A stretch of 64,000 bases of DNA from Streptomyces sp. TLI_053. GTDB taxonomy: Bacteria > Actinomycetota > Actinomycetes > Streptomycetales > Streptomycetaceae. The position numbers and the translations under genes are program-made. The notes under the pieces are model-generated. The model searched no databases. It was given only the letters and a program-made list of their open reading frames with translations, and was not told the DNA's origin. The stretch is from NCBI RefSeq assembly GCF_900105395.1, contig NZ_LT629775.1, positions 6,599,501-6,663,500 of the forward strand. Direction: 5' to 3'. This document shows, piece after piece, positions 25,925 to 33,799 of the stretch. Numbering within the stretch: the first letter of the stretch is position 1; the number at the start of each line of letters is the position of its first letter.

Positions 25925-27289
25925 ATGTCTCTCGCCACCGATCTCAGCACCCCCCTCGCCGTGCTCGGCCACGACGTCGAGGTCCCGCTCGCCAACGGCG
26001 ACAAGGTCGCCTACGCCGCGCTCGACTACGCCGCCAGCGCCCCGGCGCTCCAGCGGGTCTGGGACGAGGTCGCCGCCTACGCCCCGTACTACGGCAGCGT
26101 GCACCGCGGCGCCGGCTACCTGTCCCAGCTCTCCACCGACCTGTTCGAGCAGAGCCGCCGGACCGTCGCCGAGTTCCTGGACCTGCGCGAGGGCGACCAG
26201 GTGGTCTTCACCCGCGCCACCACCGACTCGCTCAACCTGCTGGCCGGCGCCGTCCCGGCCGGGACCCAGGTGTTCGCCTTCGAGACCGAGCACCACGCCT
26301 CGCTGCTGCCGTGGGCGCACGCCGGTCTGACCGTCACCTGTCTGCGCGCCCCCCGCTCGCACGCCGAGGCGGTCGCCGCGTTCGACGCCGCGCTCGCCGG
26401 TGCGCCCGAGGGCCCGAAGCTGCTCTGCGTCACCGGTGCCTCGAACGTCACCGGCGAGCTCTGGCCGGTCGCCGAGCTGACCCGGACCGCCCACCGGTAC
26501 GGCGCCCGGGTGGTGCTGGACGCCGCGCAGCTGGCCCCGCACCACCGGGTCTCGGTGCGCGAGCTGGGGGTCGACTGGATCGCCTTCTCCGGCCACAAGC
26601 TGTACGCGCCGTTCGGCGCCGGGGTGCTGGCCGGCCGGGCCGACTGGCTGGACGAGGCCGAGCCCTACCTGGCCGGCGGCGGCGCCACCCGTACCGTGGC
26701 CCGGGAGACCGACGGCTCGGTGGCCGTGCAGTGGCACACCGGCCCGGCCCGGCACGAGGCGGGCTCCCCGAACGTCATCGGCGTGTACGCGATCGCGGCC
26801 GCCTGCCGGGCGCTCACCGAGGCCGGGTTCGACGCGCTGGAGGCGCGCGAGCGGGTGCTGGTGGCCCGGCTGAAGGCCGGTCTGGCGGAGATCCCCGAGG
26901 TCAGGGTGCTGAACCTGTTCGGTGCCGACGCCGACCGGGTGGGCGTGCTGTCCTTCGTCGTCCGGGGCTGGAACAGCTCGCACTTCTCGGCCGCGCTGTC
27001 CGCCGAGTACGGCATCGGCGTGCGGGACGGTCTGTTCTGCGCCCACCCGCTGGTGCGCACGCTGCTCGGCGACGAGGAGGCCGCGCCCTCCGAGTGCGGC
27101 GCGCCGGAGGCTTCACTGCCGGGCGAGCGCAGCCTGAACGCGATCCGGGTGAGCTTCGGCGCCGGCACCCCGGACGAGCACGTGGACCGGTTCCTGACCG
27201 CCGTCCGCGAGCTGGTCACGGACGGCGCGGCGTGGAGCTACCGGAACGAGGGCGGCCGCTGCGTCGCGGACACCCGCCGGGAGGGCTGA
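25925..27289 (+). CDS. Class V aminotransferase (cysteine desulfurase-like PLP enzyme)
   Basis: A 454-aa fold-type I PLP enzyme. The Schiff-base lysine is in IAFSGHKLYAPFGAG, and VFTRATTDSLNLLAGAVP and TGASNVTGELWPVAE are cofactor-binding segments. It resembles the NifS/Csd group and isopenicillin-N-epimerase-like proteins; I see no obvious mobile-loop catalytic cysteine near WNSSHFSAALS, so desulfurase activity is uncertain. Control by a SAM-IV riboswitch ties it to sulfur amino acid metabolism. It is a single gene; start at ATG 25925 is fixed by the GGAG in the platform hairpin. Confidence 0.85.
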   Translation: MSLATDLSTPLAVLGHDVEVPLANGDKVAYAALDYAASAPALQRVWDEVAAYAPYYGSVHRGAGYLSQLSTDLFEQSRRTVAEFLDLREGDQVVFTRATTDSLNLLAGAVPAGTQVFAFETEHHASLLPWAHAGLTVTCLRAPRSHAEAVAAFDAALAGAPEGPKLLCVTGASNVTGELWPVAELTRTAHRYGARVVLDAAQLAPHHRVSVRELGVDWIAFSGHKLYAPFGAGVLAGRADWLDEAEPYLAGGGATRTVARETDGSVAVQWHTGPARHEAGSPNVIGVYAIAAACRALTEAGFDALEARERVLVARLKAGLAEIPEVRVLNLFGADADRVGVLSFVVRGWNSSHFSAALSAEYGIGVRDGLFCAHPLVRTLLGDEEAAPSECGAPEASLPGERSLNAIRVSFGAGTPDEHVDRFLTAVRELVTDGAAWSYRNEGGRCVADTRREG

Positions 27290-27322
27290 GGCCCCGTCGG
27301 GGAGCGGGCCCGCGGTCGGCCG

Positions 27323-27604
27323 CTACTCCTCCAGGCCGATCGCGAACGCGGCCTCCAGGTCGTGCTGGGAGTAGGTGCGGAAGGCGATCTGGGTCTCGGT
27401 GTGCGCCACGCCCGGGACCTTGTTCAGCCGGCCGGGGATCACCTCGGCGAGGTCGTCGTGCCGGCGCACCCGCACCATCGCGACCAGGTCGTAGCCGCCG
27501 GTCACCGAGTAGACCTCGCTGACGCCCTCGATGGCGGCGATCGCCTCGGCGATCTCCGGGATGCGGTCGACGCTGGTCTTGATCAGGACGATGGCGGTGA
27601 TCAC
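27323..27604 (-). CDS. Stand-alone RAM (Lrp/AsnC ligand-binding) domain protein
   Basis: A 93-aa protein from GTG 27604 (AAAGGAG upstream). It is only the RAM/AsnC C-terminal ligand domain (VTGGYDLVAMVRVRRHDDL), with no helix-turn-helix, as in the SraA-like small family. Such proteins form ring oligomers that bind amino acids and can modulate full-length Lrp proteins. Its start overlaps the rhomboid stop by 4 bp (GTGA), so the two are translated together. Confidence 0.88.
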   Translation of the reverse strand: MITAIVLIKTSVDRIPEIAEAIAAIEGVSEVYSVTGGYDLVAMVRVRRHDDLAEVIPGRLNKVPGVAHTETQIAFRTYSQHDLEAAFAIGLEE

Positions 27605-28479
27605 GGTGGCGTACTCCTTTGTGAGGTGCCGCCAGGGTAGCGGGCGTCGGTCACGGCGTCGCGGGGGCGGGGGCGGCCCGGGCGGGTGGGGCGGCGGAGG
27701 GTCCGGCGGGGGCGGGTGCGGCGCTCGGCCAGGGTGCAGGCGTAGAGGAAGCCCGCCACGAAGCCGATCACGTGCACCAGGTACGCCACCCCCGGTCCGG
27801 CGGAGTGCACCGACCACCACTGGAGCGCGAACCAGAGGCCCAGGACCAGCCAGGCCGGGAACCGCAGCGGCAGGAAGAGCAGCAGCGGGACGAGCGTGGT
27901 GACCCGGGCGTGCGGGTGGAAGCGCAGGTAGGAGCCGAGCACGGCGGAGATCGCCCCCGAGGCGCCGATCAGCACCCGGGTCGAGTCCGCCGAGTGCGCC
28001 TCGGCCAGGGCGAAGCCGTAGGTGGTCAGCGCGCCGGCCGCCAGATAGAAGAGGAGGAACCGGGGGCGGCCGAGCCGTCGCTCCACGGTGGGGCCGAAGA
28101 CGTGGAGGAAGAGCAGGTTGCCGAGCAGGTGCAGCCAGCCGGCGTGCAGGAAGAGCGCGCTGAGCACGGACAGCGCCGGGTGCTTGCCGGGGGTCGCCGA
28201 GGCCGGGCAGCCGGGCACCGGCTCGGGGGCCTCGGCAAGTTGGTCCGCGGTCAGCGGGTGACCGGTCAGGAGCTCGGCGGGGACGGCCCCCCAGCGCTGC
28301 TCGTAGCGCTGCTCGGCGCAGACCCGGACCTGGTCCCGGCCGTAGAGGGGGTTGAGCCCCGCGGCCGGTCCGAGCAGGAAGACCGCGGTGTTCAGCGCGA
28401 TCAGCGCGTAGCAGACGGCCGGAGCGGCGGCGGCCGGTCGGCCGCGGTGCGCGCCGGGGTGGGGGACCGGGATCGCCAT
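27601..28479 (-). CDS. Rhomboid family intramembrane serine protease
   Basis: A 292-aa membrane protein from ATG 28479 (GGAG upstream; 28491 is an alternative). The nucleophile motif GASGAISA in a middle helix and the catalytic histidine in AYLVHVIGFVAGF form the Ser-His dyad. About six or seven helices; a 60-residue extracytoplasmic loop after the first helix carries two cysteines (VRVCAEQ, PGCPAS). The basic, Arg/Pro-rich tail is cytosolic. It is coupled to the RAM-domain gene. Substrates unknown. Confidence 0.88.
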   Translation of the reverse strand: MAIPVPHPGAHRGRPAAAAPAVCYALIALNTAVFLLGPAAGLNPLYGRDQVRVCAEQRYEQRWGAVPAELLTGHPLTADQLAEAPEPVPGCPASATPGKHPALSVLSALFLHAGWLHLLGNLLFLHVFGPTVERRLGRPRFLLFYLAAGALTTYGFALAEAHSADSTRVLIGASGAISAVLGSYLRFHPHARVTTLVPLLLFLPLRFPAWLVLGLWFALQWWSVHSAGPGVAYLVHVIGFVAGFLYACTLAERRTRPRRTLRRPTRPGRPRPRDAVTDARYPGGTSQRSTPP

Positions 28480-28680
28480 GGGCTCCAGCATCCCCCCGGT
28501 TCCGGGCGGGCACCGCGTGGTTACGGCAGGTGGGCTACCGCCCGGGAGTGCTCGGCCGGTGGCCGGGAAGGTTGCCCCAGGCAATAGGCTTGGGGCGGGC
28601 ATTCCCGCCTCCCGCCGCCGACGCCGGGGCTCCGGGGGGAGCGCCTGAGCCCGTTCCGGGACCACCCGAGAGGACCCCCG

Positions 28681-28944
28681 ATGACCGTCCCCGCTCTGAC
28701 CGCCGAGACGCGCTGGCGCTGCACGCTCTGCGGAAACCTGACCCGCTTCGACGTGACCCGGACCGCCCGGGTGACCGAGTTCCTGCACTTCGACCTGGCC
28801 GGCGAGTCCAAGGTCGAGGAGACCCAGGTGCTCAGCGAGACCGTGGAGTCGGTGCGCTGCCGCTGGTGCAACGCCGTGGACCAGGTCGAGCTGGTGGCCC
28901 GTCCCGGCGCGGACGGCGCGGACGGCGCTCCCGGGCAGGGCTGA
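28681..28944 (+). CDS. Zinc-ribbon-like small conserved protein
   Basis: An 87-aa protein with two CxxC pairs, CTLC (residues 14-17) and CRWC (about 60-63), enough for a zinc ribbon, separated by a beta-rich stretch. The C-terminus is Gly/Ala/Asp-rich. It is conserved in streptomycetes without assigned function. AGAGG precedes the ATG. It lies between the divergent rhomboid gene and the NYN-domain gene. Confidence 0.8.
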   Translation: MTVPALTAETRWRCTLCGNLTRFDVTRTARVTEFLHFDLAGESKVEETQVLSETVESVRCRWCNAVDQVELVARPGADGADGAPGQG

Positions 28945-29079
28945 CCGCCCGGTCCGTGCGGTGGGCGGTGAGCGGCGTGGCCGCCCGCCGCACGGGACAA
29001 TACAGAGAGAACGCGCGGAGTGTGACGGGGGTGGCGGCCTGCGGCCGTACCCCGCTGGACCAGGATCGGAGCCGAGGAC

Positions 29080-30618
29080 GTGGTGGACGCAGCGAAGGAG
29101 CCCGCCGGGCCGCAGGGGCGGCAGCCCGCTGTGGACGCGCAGGCGCCGGACGCGGCAGTGGCCGCCCCCTCCGGCGCCGGGGCCCCGGCGGAGGCGCCCG
29201 CGGGCGAGGAGTCCGGCGCCGGTGAGGAGCCGGCGGCAGCGGACGGCGGAGCGGGCGGCCCGGACCCGTCGGCGGGACCGGACGGGCCGGAGGTGTCGGG
29301 GCCGGTCGCCGAGACGCTGGACCGGCCGCTCCCGGAGGGGGTGCGCCGACGGGTGGTCGGTCTGGCCTCCGACGCGCTCGGCGGTCTGCCGCTCGGCGAA
29401 CTGCCCCAGTCGCTGCGCCAGTACGCCAAGTTCACCCCCGCCCGCCGGGCCAAGTACGCGGCGACCGCGCTGGCCGCGGCGCTGGAGGCGGAGCCGGCCT
29501 TCCGGGTGCGGATAGCGGAGCGGCTGCGGCTGGGTCAGCCGGACCTGGTCCGGGCCCTGGAAGCGGGCACCGTGCCGGGCGCCGCCGACCCGATGGACGT
29601 GGCGGCGGCCGCCTATCTGGTGCGCTCCGCCGGGTGGAGCCGGCTGGTCGCGGAGGCCGGCGACGAGGCCGAGCGGGCCGGCACCGAGGGCGCGGTCGCC
29701 GAGGCGACCCGGCTGGTCGAGAAGCTGCAGGCGGAGCTGGCCGAGCTGCGGGCCGCGGCGCGGTCCGACCTGGAGCGGCAGCGGGCCGAGTCGGAGGACG
29801 TCCGCAAGGAGGCCGAGTCGCTGCGCCGGCGGCTGCGTTCGCTGGAGAGCGACACCCGGCGGGCCCAGGCGGAGACCCGGAAGGTCGCCGCCGAGCTGGA
29901 GGCGGTCAGGACGCAGGCGGCGGCCGAGCGCGGCGCGGCGGAGACCGAGGCGCGGCGGCTGCGGCACCGGGTCACGGAGCTGGAGAACTCCGCCGAGCAG
30001 GGCCGGCGCTCCGCCCGGGAGGGGCGCGGCGTCGAGGACATGCGGCTGCGGCTGCTGCTGGACACCGTGCTCCAGTCGGCCCAGGGCCTCCAGCGGGAGC
30101 TGGCGCTGCCGGTCTCCCAGATCCGCCCGGCGGACCTGGTGGAGGCGGTGGTGCCGGGTTCGGCCTCGCCGCACGACGTGGCGCGGCGCGGGCTGGCCGA
30201 GGACGACCCGGCGCTGCTGGACCAGCTGCTGGCGATCCCGCAGGTCCATCTGGTGGTGGACGGCTACAACGTCACCAAGACGGGCTATCCGACGCTGCCG
30301 CTGGAGCAGCAGCGGATCCGGCTGCTGGGCGGACTGGCGATGCTGGCGCAGCGCACCCAGGCGGAGGTCACCTGCGTGTTCGACGGCCAGGACCTCGACG
30401 TGCCGGTGATCATGGCGCCGCCGCGCGGGGTGCGGGTGCGGTTCAGCCGGACCGGCGAGACGGCGGACGAGCTGATCCGCCGGCTGGTCCGGGCGGAGCC
30501 GCAGGGCCGCCCGGTGGTGGTGGTGTCGGCGGACAAGGAGGTCGCGGACGGCGTGCGGAAGGCCGGCGCGCGCCCCGTCGCCTCGGTGCTGCTGCTGAAC
30601 CGGCTGGCCCGTCCGTAG
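29080..30618 (+). CDS. NYN domain protein with coiled coil (YacP-like RNase family)
   Basis: A 512-aa protein starting at GTG 29080. Residues 1-80 are low-complexity Ala/Gly/Pro/Glu. Residues about 85-185 form a helical domain, about 200-310 a long coiled coil (EKLQAELAELRAAARSDLE), and the C-terminal 120 residues a NYN/PIN-like nuclease domain with acidic motifs VVDGYNVTKTGY, VFDGQD, ETADELI and VSADKEV. The family includes bacterial YacP/Rae1 ribonucleases. Likely an RNA-processing enzyme; substrate unknown. Monocistronic. Confidence 0.85.
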   Translation: MVDAAKEPAGPQGRQPAVDAQAPDAAVAAPSGAGAPAEAPAGEESGAGEEPAAADGGAGGPDPSAGPDGPEVSGPVAETLDRPLPEGVRRRVVGLASDALGGLPLGELPQSLRQYAKFTPARRAKYAATALAAALEAEPAFRVRIAERLRLGQPDLVRALEAGTVPGAADPMDVAAAAYLVRSAGWSRLVAEAGDEAERAGTEGAVAEATRLVEKLQAELAELRAAARSDLERQRAESEDVRKEAESLRRRLRSLESDTRRAQAETRKVAAELEAVRTQAAAERGAAETEARRLRHRVTELENSAEQGRRSAREGRGVEDMRLRLLLDTVLQSAQGLQRELALPVSQIRPADLVEAVVPGSASPHDVARRGLAEDDPALLDQLLAIPQVHLVVDGYNVTKTGYPTLPLEQQRIRLLGGLAMLAQRTQAEVTCVFDGQDLDVPVIMAPPRGVRVRFSRTGETADELIRRLVRAEPQGRPVVVVSADKEVADGVRKAGARPVASVLLLNRLARP

Positions 30619-30754
30619 GTCCCGCGCGGTGCGGGCCGACGGCAATGACGGCTGGTCAGCGCCGGGATTGCGGTCTTGTGCGGGTTTCGTGAAGTCCGGG
30701 TGCGGGCGGCAGGTTCACGCAATCGTGGGAGTGGCGCGAAACGTGGATCTTCAC

Positions 30755-30760
30755 TAGGGT
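30755..30760 (+). promoter_or_regulatory. -10 element upstream of the first NlpC/P60 gene
   Basis: TAGGGT within GATCTTCACTAGGGTC, nearly the same as the promoter of the second NlpC/P60 gene (GATCTGTTACTAGGGTC around 32087-32103). No clear -35. Suggests shared sigma-factor control of the two paralogues. Confidence 0.45.
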
Positions 30761-30830
30761 CTGGCGTCAAACCTATTTTCCGGATTCTCACCCCAACGGG
30801 TGAGGCCATTGGAAGAAGGAGCCGGTCCTC

Positions 30831-31874
30831 TTGGCCTCCCACCGCCGTCCCAAGCAGCCGAGCCGCGCGCGGGTCTCCGTGCTCACCGCGGCCGCTGCGA
30901 CCGCGGTCGCTCTCTCCGCCCAGGTCGCCGCCCACGCAGCGCCGAGCCCGTCGCCGAAGAAGGACGACGTCAAGGCGCAGATCGACCAGCTGAACGAGGA
31001 GGCCGAGCAGGCCACCGAGCGGTACAACGGCGCCAAGGAGCGGGCCGACCAGCTGCGCAAGCAGGCGGACCAGCTCCAGGACCAGGTCGCGCGCGGCCAG
31101 GAGCAGATGACCCAGCTTCAGTCGGGGCTGGCCGCGGTGGCGGGCGAGCAGTACCGCACCGGCGGCATCGACCCGTCCGTCCAGCTGATGCTGTCCTCCG
31201 ACCCGTCCGGGTACCTGGACAAGGCCTCCAGCGTGCAGCAGGCCAGCTCCAGCCAGGCCGAGGCGCTCAAGGGGCTGCAGGACCAGCAGCGCCGGCTCGA
31301 CCAGCAGAAGGCCGAGGCCGCCGCCGTGCTGGCCTCGCTGGACAGCACCACCAAGGACCTGAACCAGTCCAAGACCGAGGTCGGCAAGAAGCTCCGCGAG
31401 GCGCAGGAGCTGCTGAACTCGCTCAGCGCCGCCGACCGCGCGGCCGTCAAGGCGGCGCAGCAGCAGTCCGACCGCGCCTCGCGCGGCAGCGAGCGCACCG
31501 ACCCGGCCAGCCTGCCCCAGGCCAGTGGCATGGCGGGGTCGGCCGTCGCCAACGCGATGAGCAAGCAGGGTTCCCCGTACGGCTGGGGCGACGTCGGCCC
31601 GAACACCTTCGACTGCTCCGGCCTGATGGTCTGGTCCTACGCCAAGGCCGGCGTCTCGCTGCCGCGCACCTCGCAGGCGCAGGCCAACTACGGCAGCCGG
31701 GTGCCGTCCCTCGCCGAGGCGCAGCCGGGCGACCTGATCATCTACCGCGCCGACCGCAGCCACGTCGGTATGTACATCGGCAACGGCATGGTGGTGCACG
31801 CGCCGCACACCGGTGACGTGGTGAAGGTGATGAAGGCCGACGCCATGCCGATCAACGCGATCCGCCGGGTCTGA
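30831..31874 (+). CDS. Secreted NlpC/P60 (C40) peptidoglycan hydrolase, paralogue 1
   Basis: A 347-aa protein starting at TTG 30831 with GAAGAAGGAG upstream. Signal peptide (residues 1-40, ending AAHAAPS). Residues 45-200 are coiled coil like the RipA/CwlO N-terminus. The C-terminal 110 residues are the NlpC/P60 domain: catalytic Cys in NTFDCSGLMVWSY, His in DRSHVGMYIG and a third polar residue in VVHAPHTG. Such enzymes cut D-Glu to mDAP stem-peptide bonds, usually for daughter-cell separation or remodelling. First of three tandem paralogues. Confidence 0.92.
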   Translation: MASHRRPKQPSRARVSVLTAAAATAVALSAQVAAHAAPSPSPKKDDVKAQIDQLNEEAEQATERYNGAKERADQLRKQADQLQDQVARGQEQMTQLQSGLAAVAGEQYRTGGIDPSVQLMLSSDPSGYLDKASSVQQASSSQAEALKGLQDQQRRLDQQKAEAAAVLASLDSTTKDLNQSKTEVGKKLREAQELLNSLSAADRAAVKAAQQQSDRASRGSERTDPASLPQASGMAGSAVANAMSKQGSPYGWGDVGPNTFDCSGLMVWSYAKAGVSLPRTSQAQANYGSRVPSLAEAQPGDLIIYRADRSHVGMYIGNGMVVHAPHTGDVVKVMKADAMPINAIRRV

Positions 31875-31922
31875 CGCTCCGCCACGACACCCCCGGGGGC
31901 GGTTTCCGGCCCCTGTGATCAG

Positions 31923-31946
31923 CGCCACCCCCGACCGGGGGTGGCG
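31923..31946 (+). terminator. Terminator of NlpC/P60 paralogue 1
   Basis: Perfect 10-bp stem CGCCACCCCC / GGGGGTGGCG with loop GACC, followed by TTGGGGTTT. Lies 50 bp after the stop codon. Confidence 0.75.
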
Positions 31947-32005
31947 TTGGGGTTTGGGTCGGGCATTAGGCCGTCCAGGTGGAAATGATCAGCCTGATGT
32001 GGGGA

Positions 32006-32102
32006 TGTGATCACACTCGGTCATATTCACAAAGGAACTTGGGTATTCTTCTGGCTTTTTTCTGACAAGGATTTGAACGGATCACGGATCTGTTACTAGG
32101 GT
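32006..32102 (+). promoter_or_regulatory. Promoter of NlpC/P60 paralogue 2 with upstream palindrome
   Basis: TTGAAC (32073-32078) and TAGGGT (32097-32102) separated by 18 bp make a good vegetative promoter. A perfect palindrome TGTGATCACA (32006-32015) lies 57 bp before the -35. It looks like a Crp/Fnr-type half-arrangement but does not fit the Streptomyces Crp consensus GTG-N6-CAC. Confidence 0.5.
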
Positions 32103-32109
32103 CGTGCTT

Positions 32110-32358
32110 CGAACCTCGCACAGTCGATCACCCAGCCTGGGTGGCGGTGGGGTTCGCCGCCGAGTTCGCGAAGCAGCCGGGCGGGGCCGCAGGTGCCCGC
32201 CCGAACCAGACCCAGCAGTCGGGGGTCCGCTGTGGAGCGGAGCCGGGGAACCACGTTCCTCCGGGGTGAATCGGCGCCAGGTCGGCCGCTCGCGCGGACG
32301 GTGAGGCGTCGTAGGGCACGCTTCCGCCCGAACCCGTCAGCTCACCCGGTAGGCGGAT
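32110..32358 (+). ncRNA. c-di-AMP (ydaO-yuaA) riboswitch
   Basis: The leader carries the hallmark blocks of this class: GAGCCGGGGAACCA (about 32255), GGGGTGAATCGGCG (about 32265), GTAGGGCACGCTTCCGCCCG (about 32311) and CGAACCCGTCAGCTCACCCG followed by GTAGGC (32330-32354). It directly precedes the second NlpC/P60 gene. In Streptomyces the same class controls cell-wall hydrolase genes, and c-di-AMP binding lowers expression. The 5' boundary is approximate. Confidence 0.9.
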
Positions 32359-32378
32359 GAGGAAGAAGGAGTCCGCCT
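32351..32378 (+). promoter_or_regulatory. Shine-Dalgarno-sequestering hairpin after the c-di-AMP aptamer
   Basis: AGGCGGA (32351-32357), the 3' edge of the aptamer, pairs perfectly with TCCGCCT (32372-32378); the loop is TGAGGAAGAAGGAG, which contains the ribosome-binding site. The same bases can belong to aptamer P1 or to this hairpin, suggesting a translational switch. Confidence 0.6.
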
Positions 32379-32380
32379 TC

Positions 32381-33535
32381 GTGGCGTCCCATCGTCGTCC
32401 CAAGCCCGCCGGCCGCACCCGGGTCTCGATCATGACCGGTCTCGCCGCCGCTGCCGTCGCCCTCTCCGCGCAGTCCGGCGCCCACGCCGACCCCGCGCCG
32501 ACCAAGGACCAGGTCAAGGAGCAGGTCGACCAGCTCAACGAGCAGGCCGAGGTCGCGACCGAGAAGTACAACGGCGCCCAGGCCAAGCAGCAGGAGCTGC
32601 AGAAGCAGGTCGCCGAGCTGCAGGACAAGGTGGCCCGCCAGCAGGCCGTGGTGACGGAGGCCCAGGGCGGCCTCTCCGAGATCGCCGGCGAGCAGTACCG
32701 CACCGGCGGCATATCGCAGACCGTCCAGCTGATGCTGTCCGCCAGCCCGGACAACTTCCTCAGCCAGGCCGACGCCCTCAACCAGGCCGGCTCCACCCAG
32801 TCCGGCGCGCTGAAGGAGCTCCAGGAGCAGCAGCGCAGGCTCGACCAGGACCGCACCGAGACCCAGACCAAGCTCGGTGAGCTGGAGTCCACCACCCAGC
32901 AGCTGAAGACCTCCAAGGACGAGGTCCAGGGCAAGCTGGCGAAGGCCCAGCAGCTGCTCAACACGCTCACCGAGCAGGAGCGCCAGGCCCTGCGCGCGGC
33001 CGAGGAGAAGGCCGCCGCCGAGGCCAAGGCCAAGGCGGACGCCGCCAAGGCCGAGGCCGCCAAGGTCGCCAAGGCCAAGGCGGACGCCGAGCGCGCCACC
33101 CGCGACACCAGCCGCAGCGACCTGAGCTCCCCGGCTCCCGCCGCCTCGGCGCCCGCCAGGCCGGCCGCGCCGGCCGCCAACGGCTCGCGCGCCGCCGCCG
33201 CGATCGCCGCCGCCGAGAGCAAGCTCGGCGCCCCGTACGTCTACGGCGCCACCGGCCCGAACTCCTTCGACTGCTCCGGCCTCACCGGCTGGGCGTACGC
33301 CCAGGCGGGTGTGTCGCTGCCGCGCACCTCGCAGGAGCAGGCCAACGCCGGGACCCGGATCGGCTCGGACATCTCCCAGGCCCAGCCCGGCGATCTGGTG
33401 ATCTTCTACGGCGACCGCCACCACGTCGGCATCTACGTCGGCGGTGGCCAGGTCATCCACGCCCCGAAGCCGGGCGCGTCGGTCCGCTACGAGTCGGCGT
33501 CCAACATGCCGGTCAACACCATCGTGCGCCTCTGA
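32381..33535 (+). CDS. Secreted NlpC/P60 (C40) peptidoglycan hydrolase, paralogue 2
   Basis: A 384-aa protein from GTG 32381 (AAGGAG at 32366-32371). Layout as paralogue 1: signal peptide to about residue 37, coiled coil (residues 40-240) with a Lys/Ala/Glu-rich stretch near 210-250, an Ala/Pro linker, then NlpC/P60 with Cys in NSFDCSGLTGWAY, His in DRHHVGIYVG and VIHAPKPG. Under c-di-AMP riboswitch control, so linked to osmotic or cell-wall homeostasis. A terminator follows. Confidence 0.93.
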   Translation: MASHRRPKPAGRTRVSIMTGLAAAAVALSAQSGAHADPAPTKDQVKEQVDQLNEQAEVATEKYNGAQAKQQELQKQVAELQDKVARQQAVVTEAQGGLSEIAGEQYRTGGISQTVQLMLSASPDNFLSQADALNQAGSTQSGALKELQEQQRRLDQDRTETQTKLGELESTTQQLKTSKDEVQGKLAKAQQLLNTLTEQERQALRAAEEKAAAEAKAKADAAKAEAAKVAKAKADAERATRDTSRSDLSSPAPAASAPARPAAPAANGSRAAAAIAAAESKLGAPYVYGATGPNSFDCSGLTGWAYAQAGVSLPRTSQEQANAGTRIGSDISQAQPGDLVIFYGDRHHVGIYVGGGQVIHAPKPGASVRYESASNMPVNTIVRL

Positions 33536-33557
33536 CCCCCGGGTCGGCAGAATCCCG

Positions 33558-33593
33558 GCAGGCCCGGTCTCCCCGAGGGGAGGCCGGGCCTGC
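33558..33593 (+). terminator. Terminator of NlpC/P60 paralogue 2
   Basis: A 17-bp stem with one wobble (33558-33574 with 33577-33593), two-base loop, followed by GGCTTTG. Separates paralogue 2 from paralogue 3. Confidence 0.8.
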
Positions 33594-33799
33594 GGCTTTG
33601 CCCCCGGTCGTCGCCCGGTCGCCGGAAGGCCCGGCGGGCGAACCGGTCTGATGTCCGATCGGTGACCGAATATTCGGGTTCGGAGGGGTTTGGAAACGGT
33701 TGCCCTGACTCGCTAACGTCTGCCACCGGATGCCCGCTTCGACAGCCGACCGGTCCGGTGCGGCGGCGGGTCCGGGCCCAGGATCGGAGCCGACGTCGA

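Noticed and set aside
27601..30645. 1,014-codon - strand frame.
   Set aside because: Only its last 292 codons (rhomboid) are protein-like; the rest is antisense to the NYN-domain gene and zinc-ribbon gene.
32006..32015. TGTGATCACA as a Crp operator.
   Set aside because: Palindromic but does not fit the GTG-N6-CAC consensus known for Streptomyces Crp, so I list it only as part of the promoter feature.
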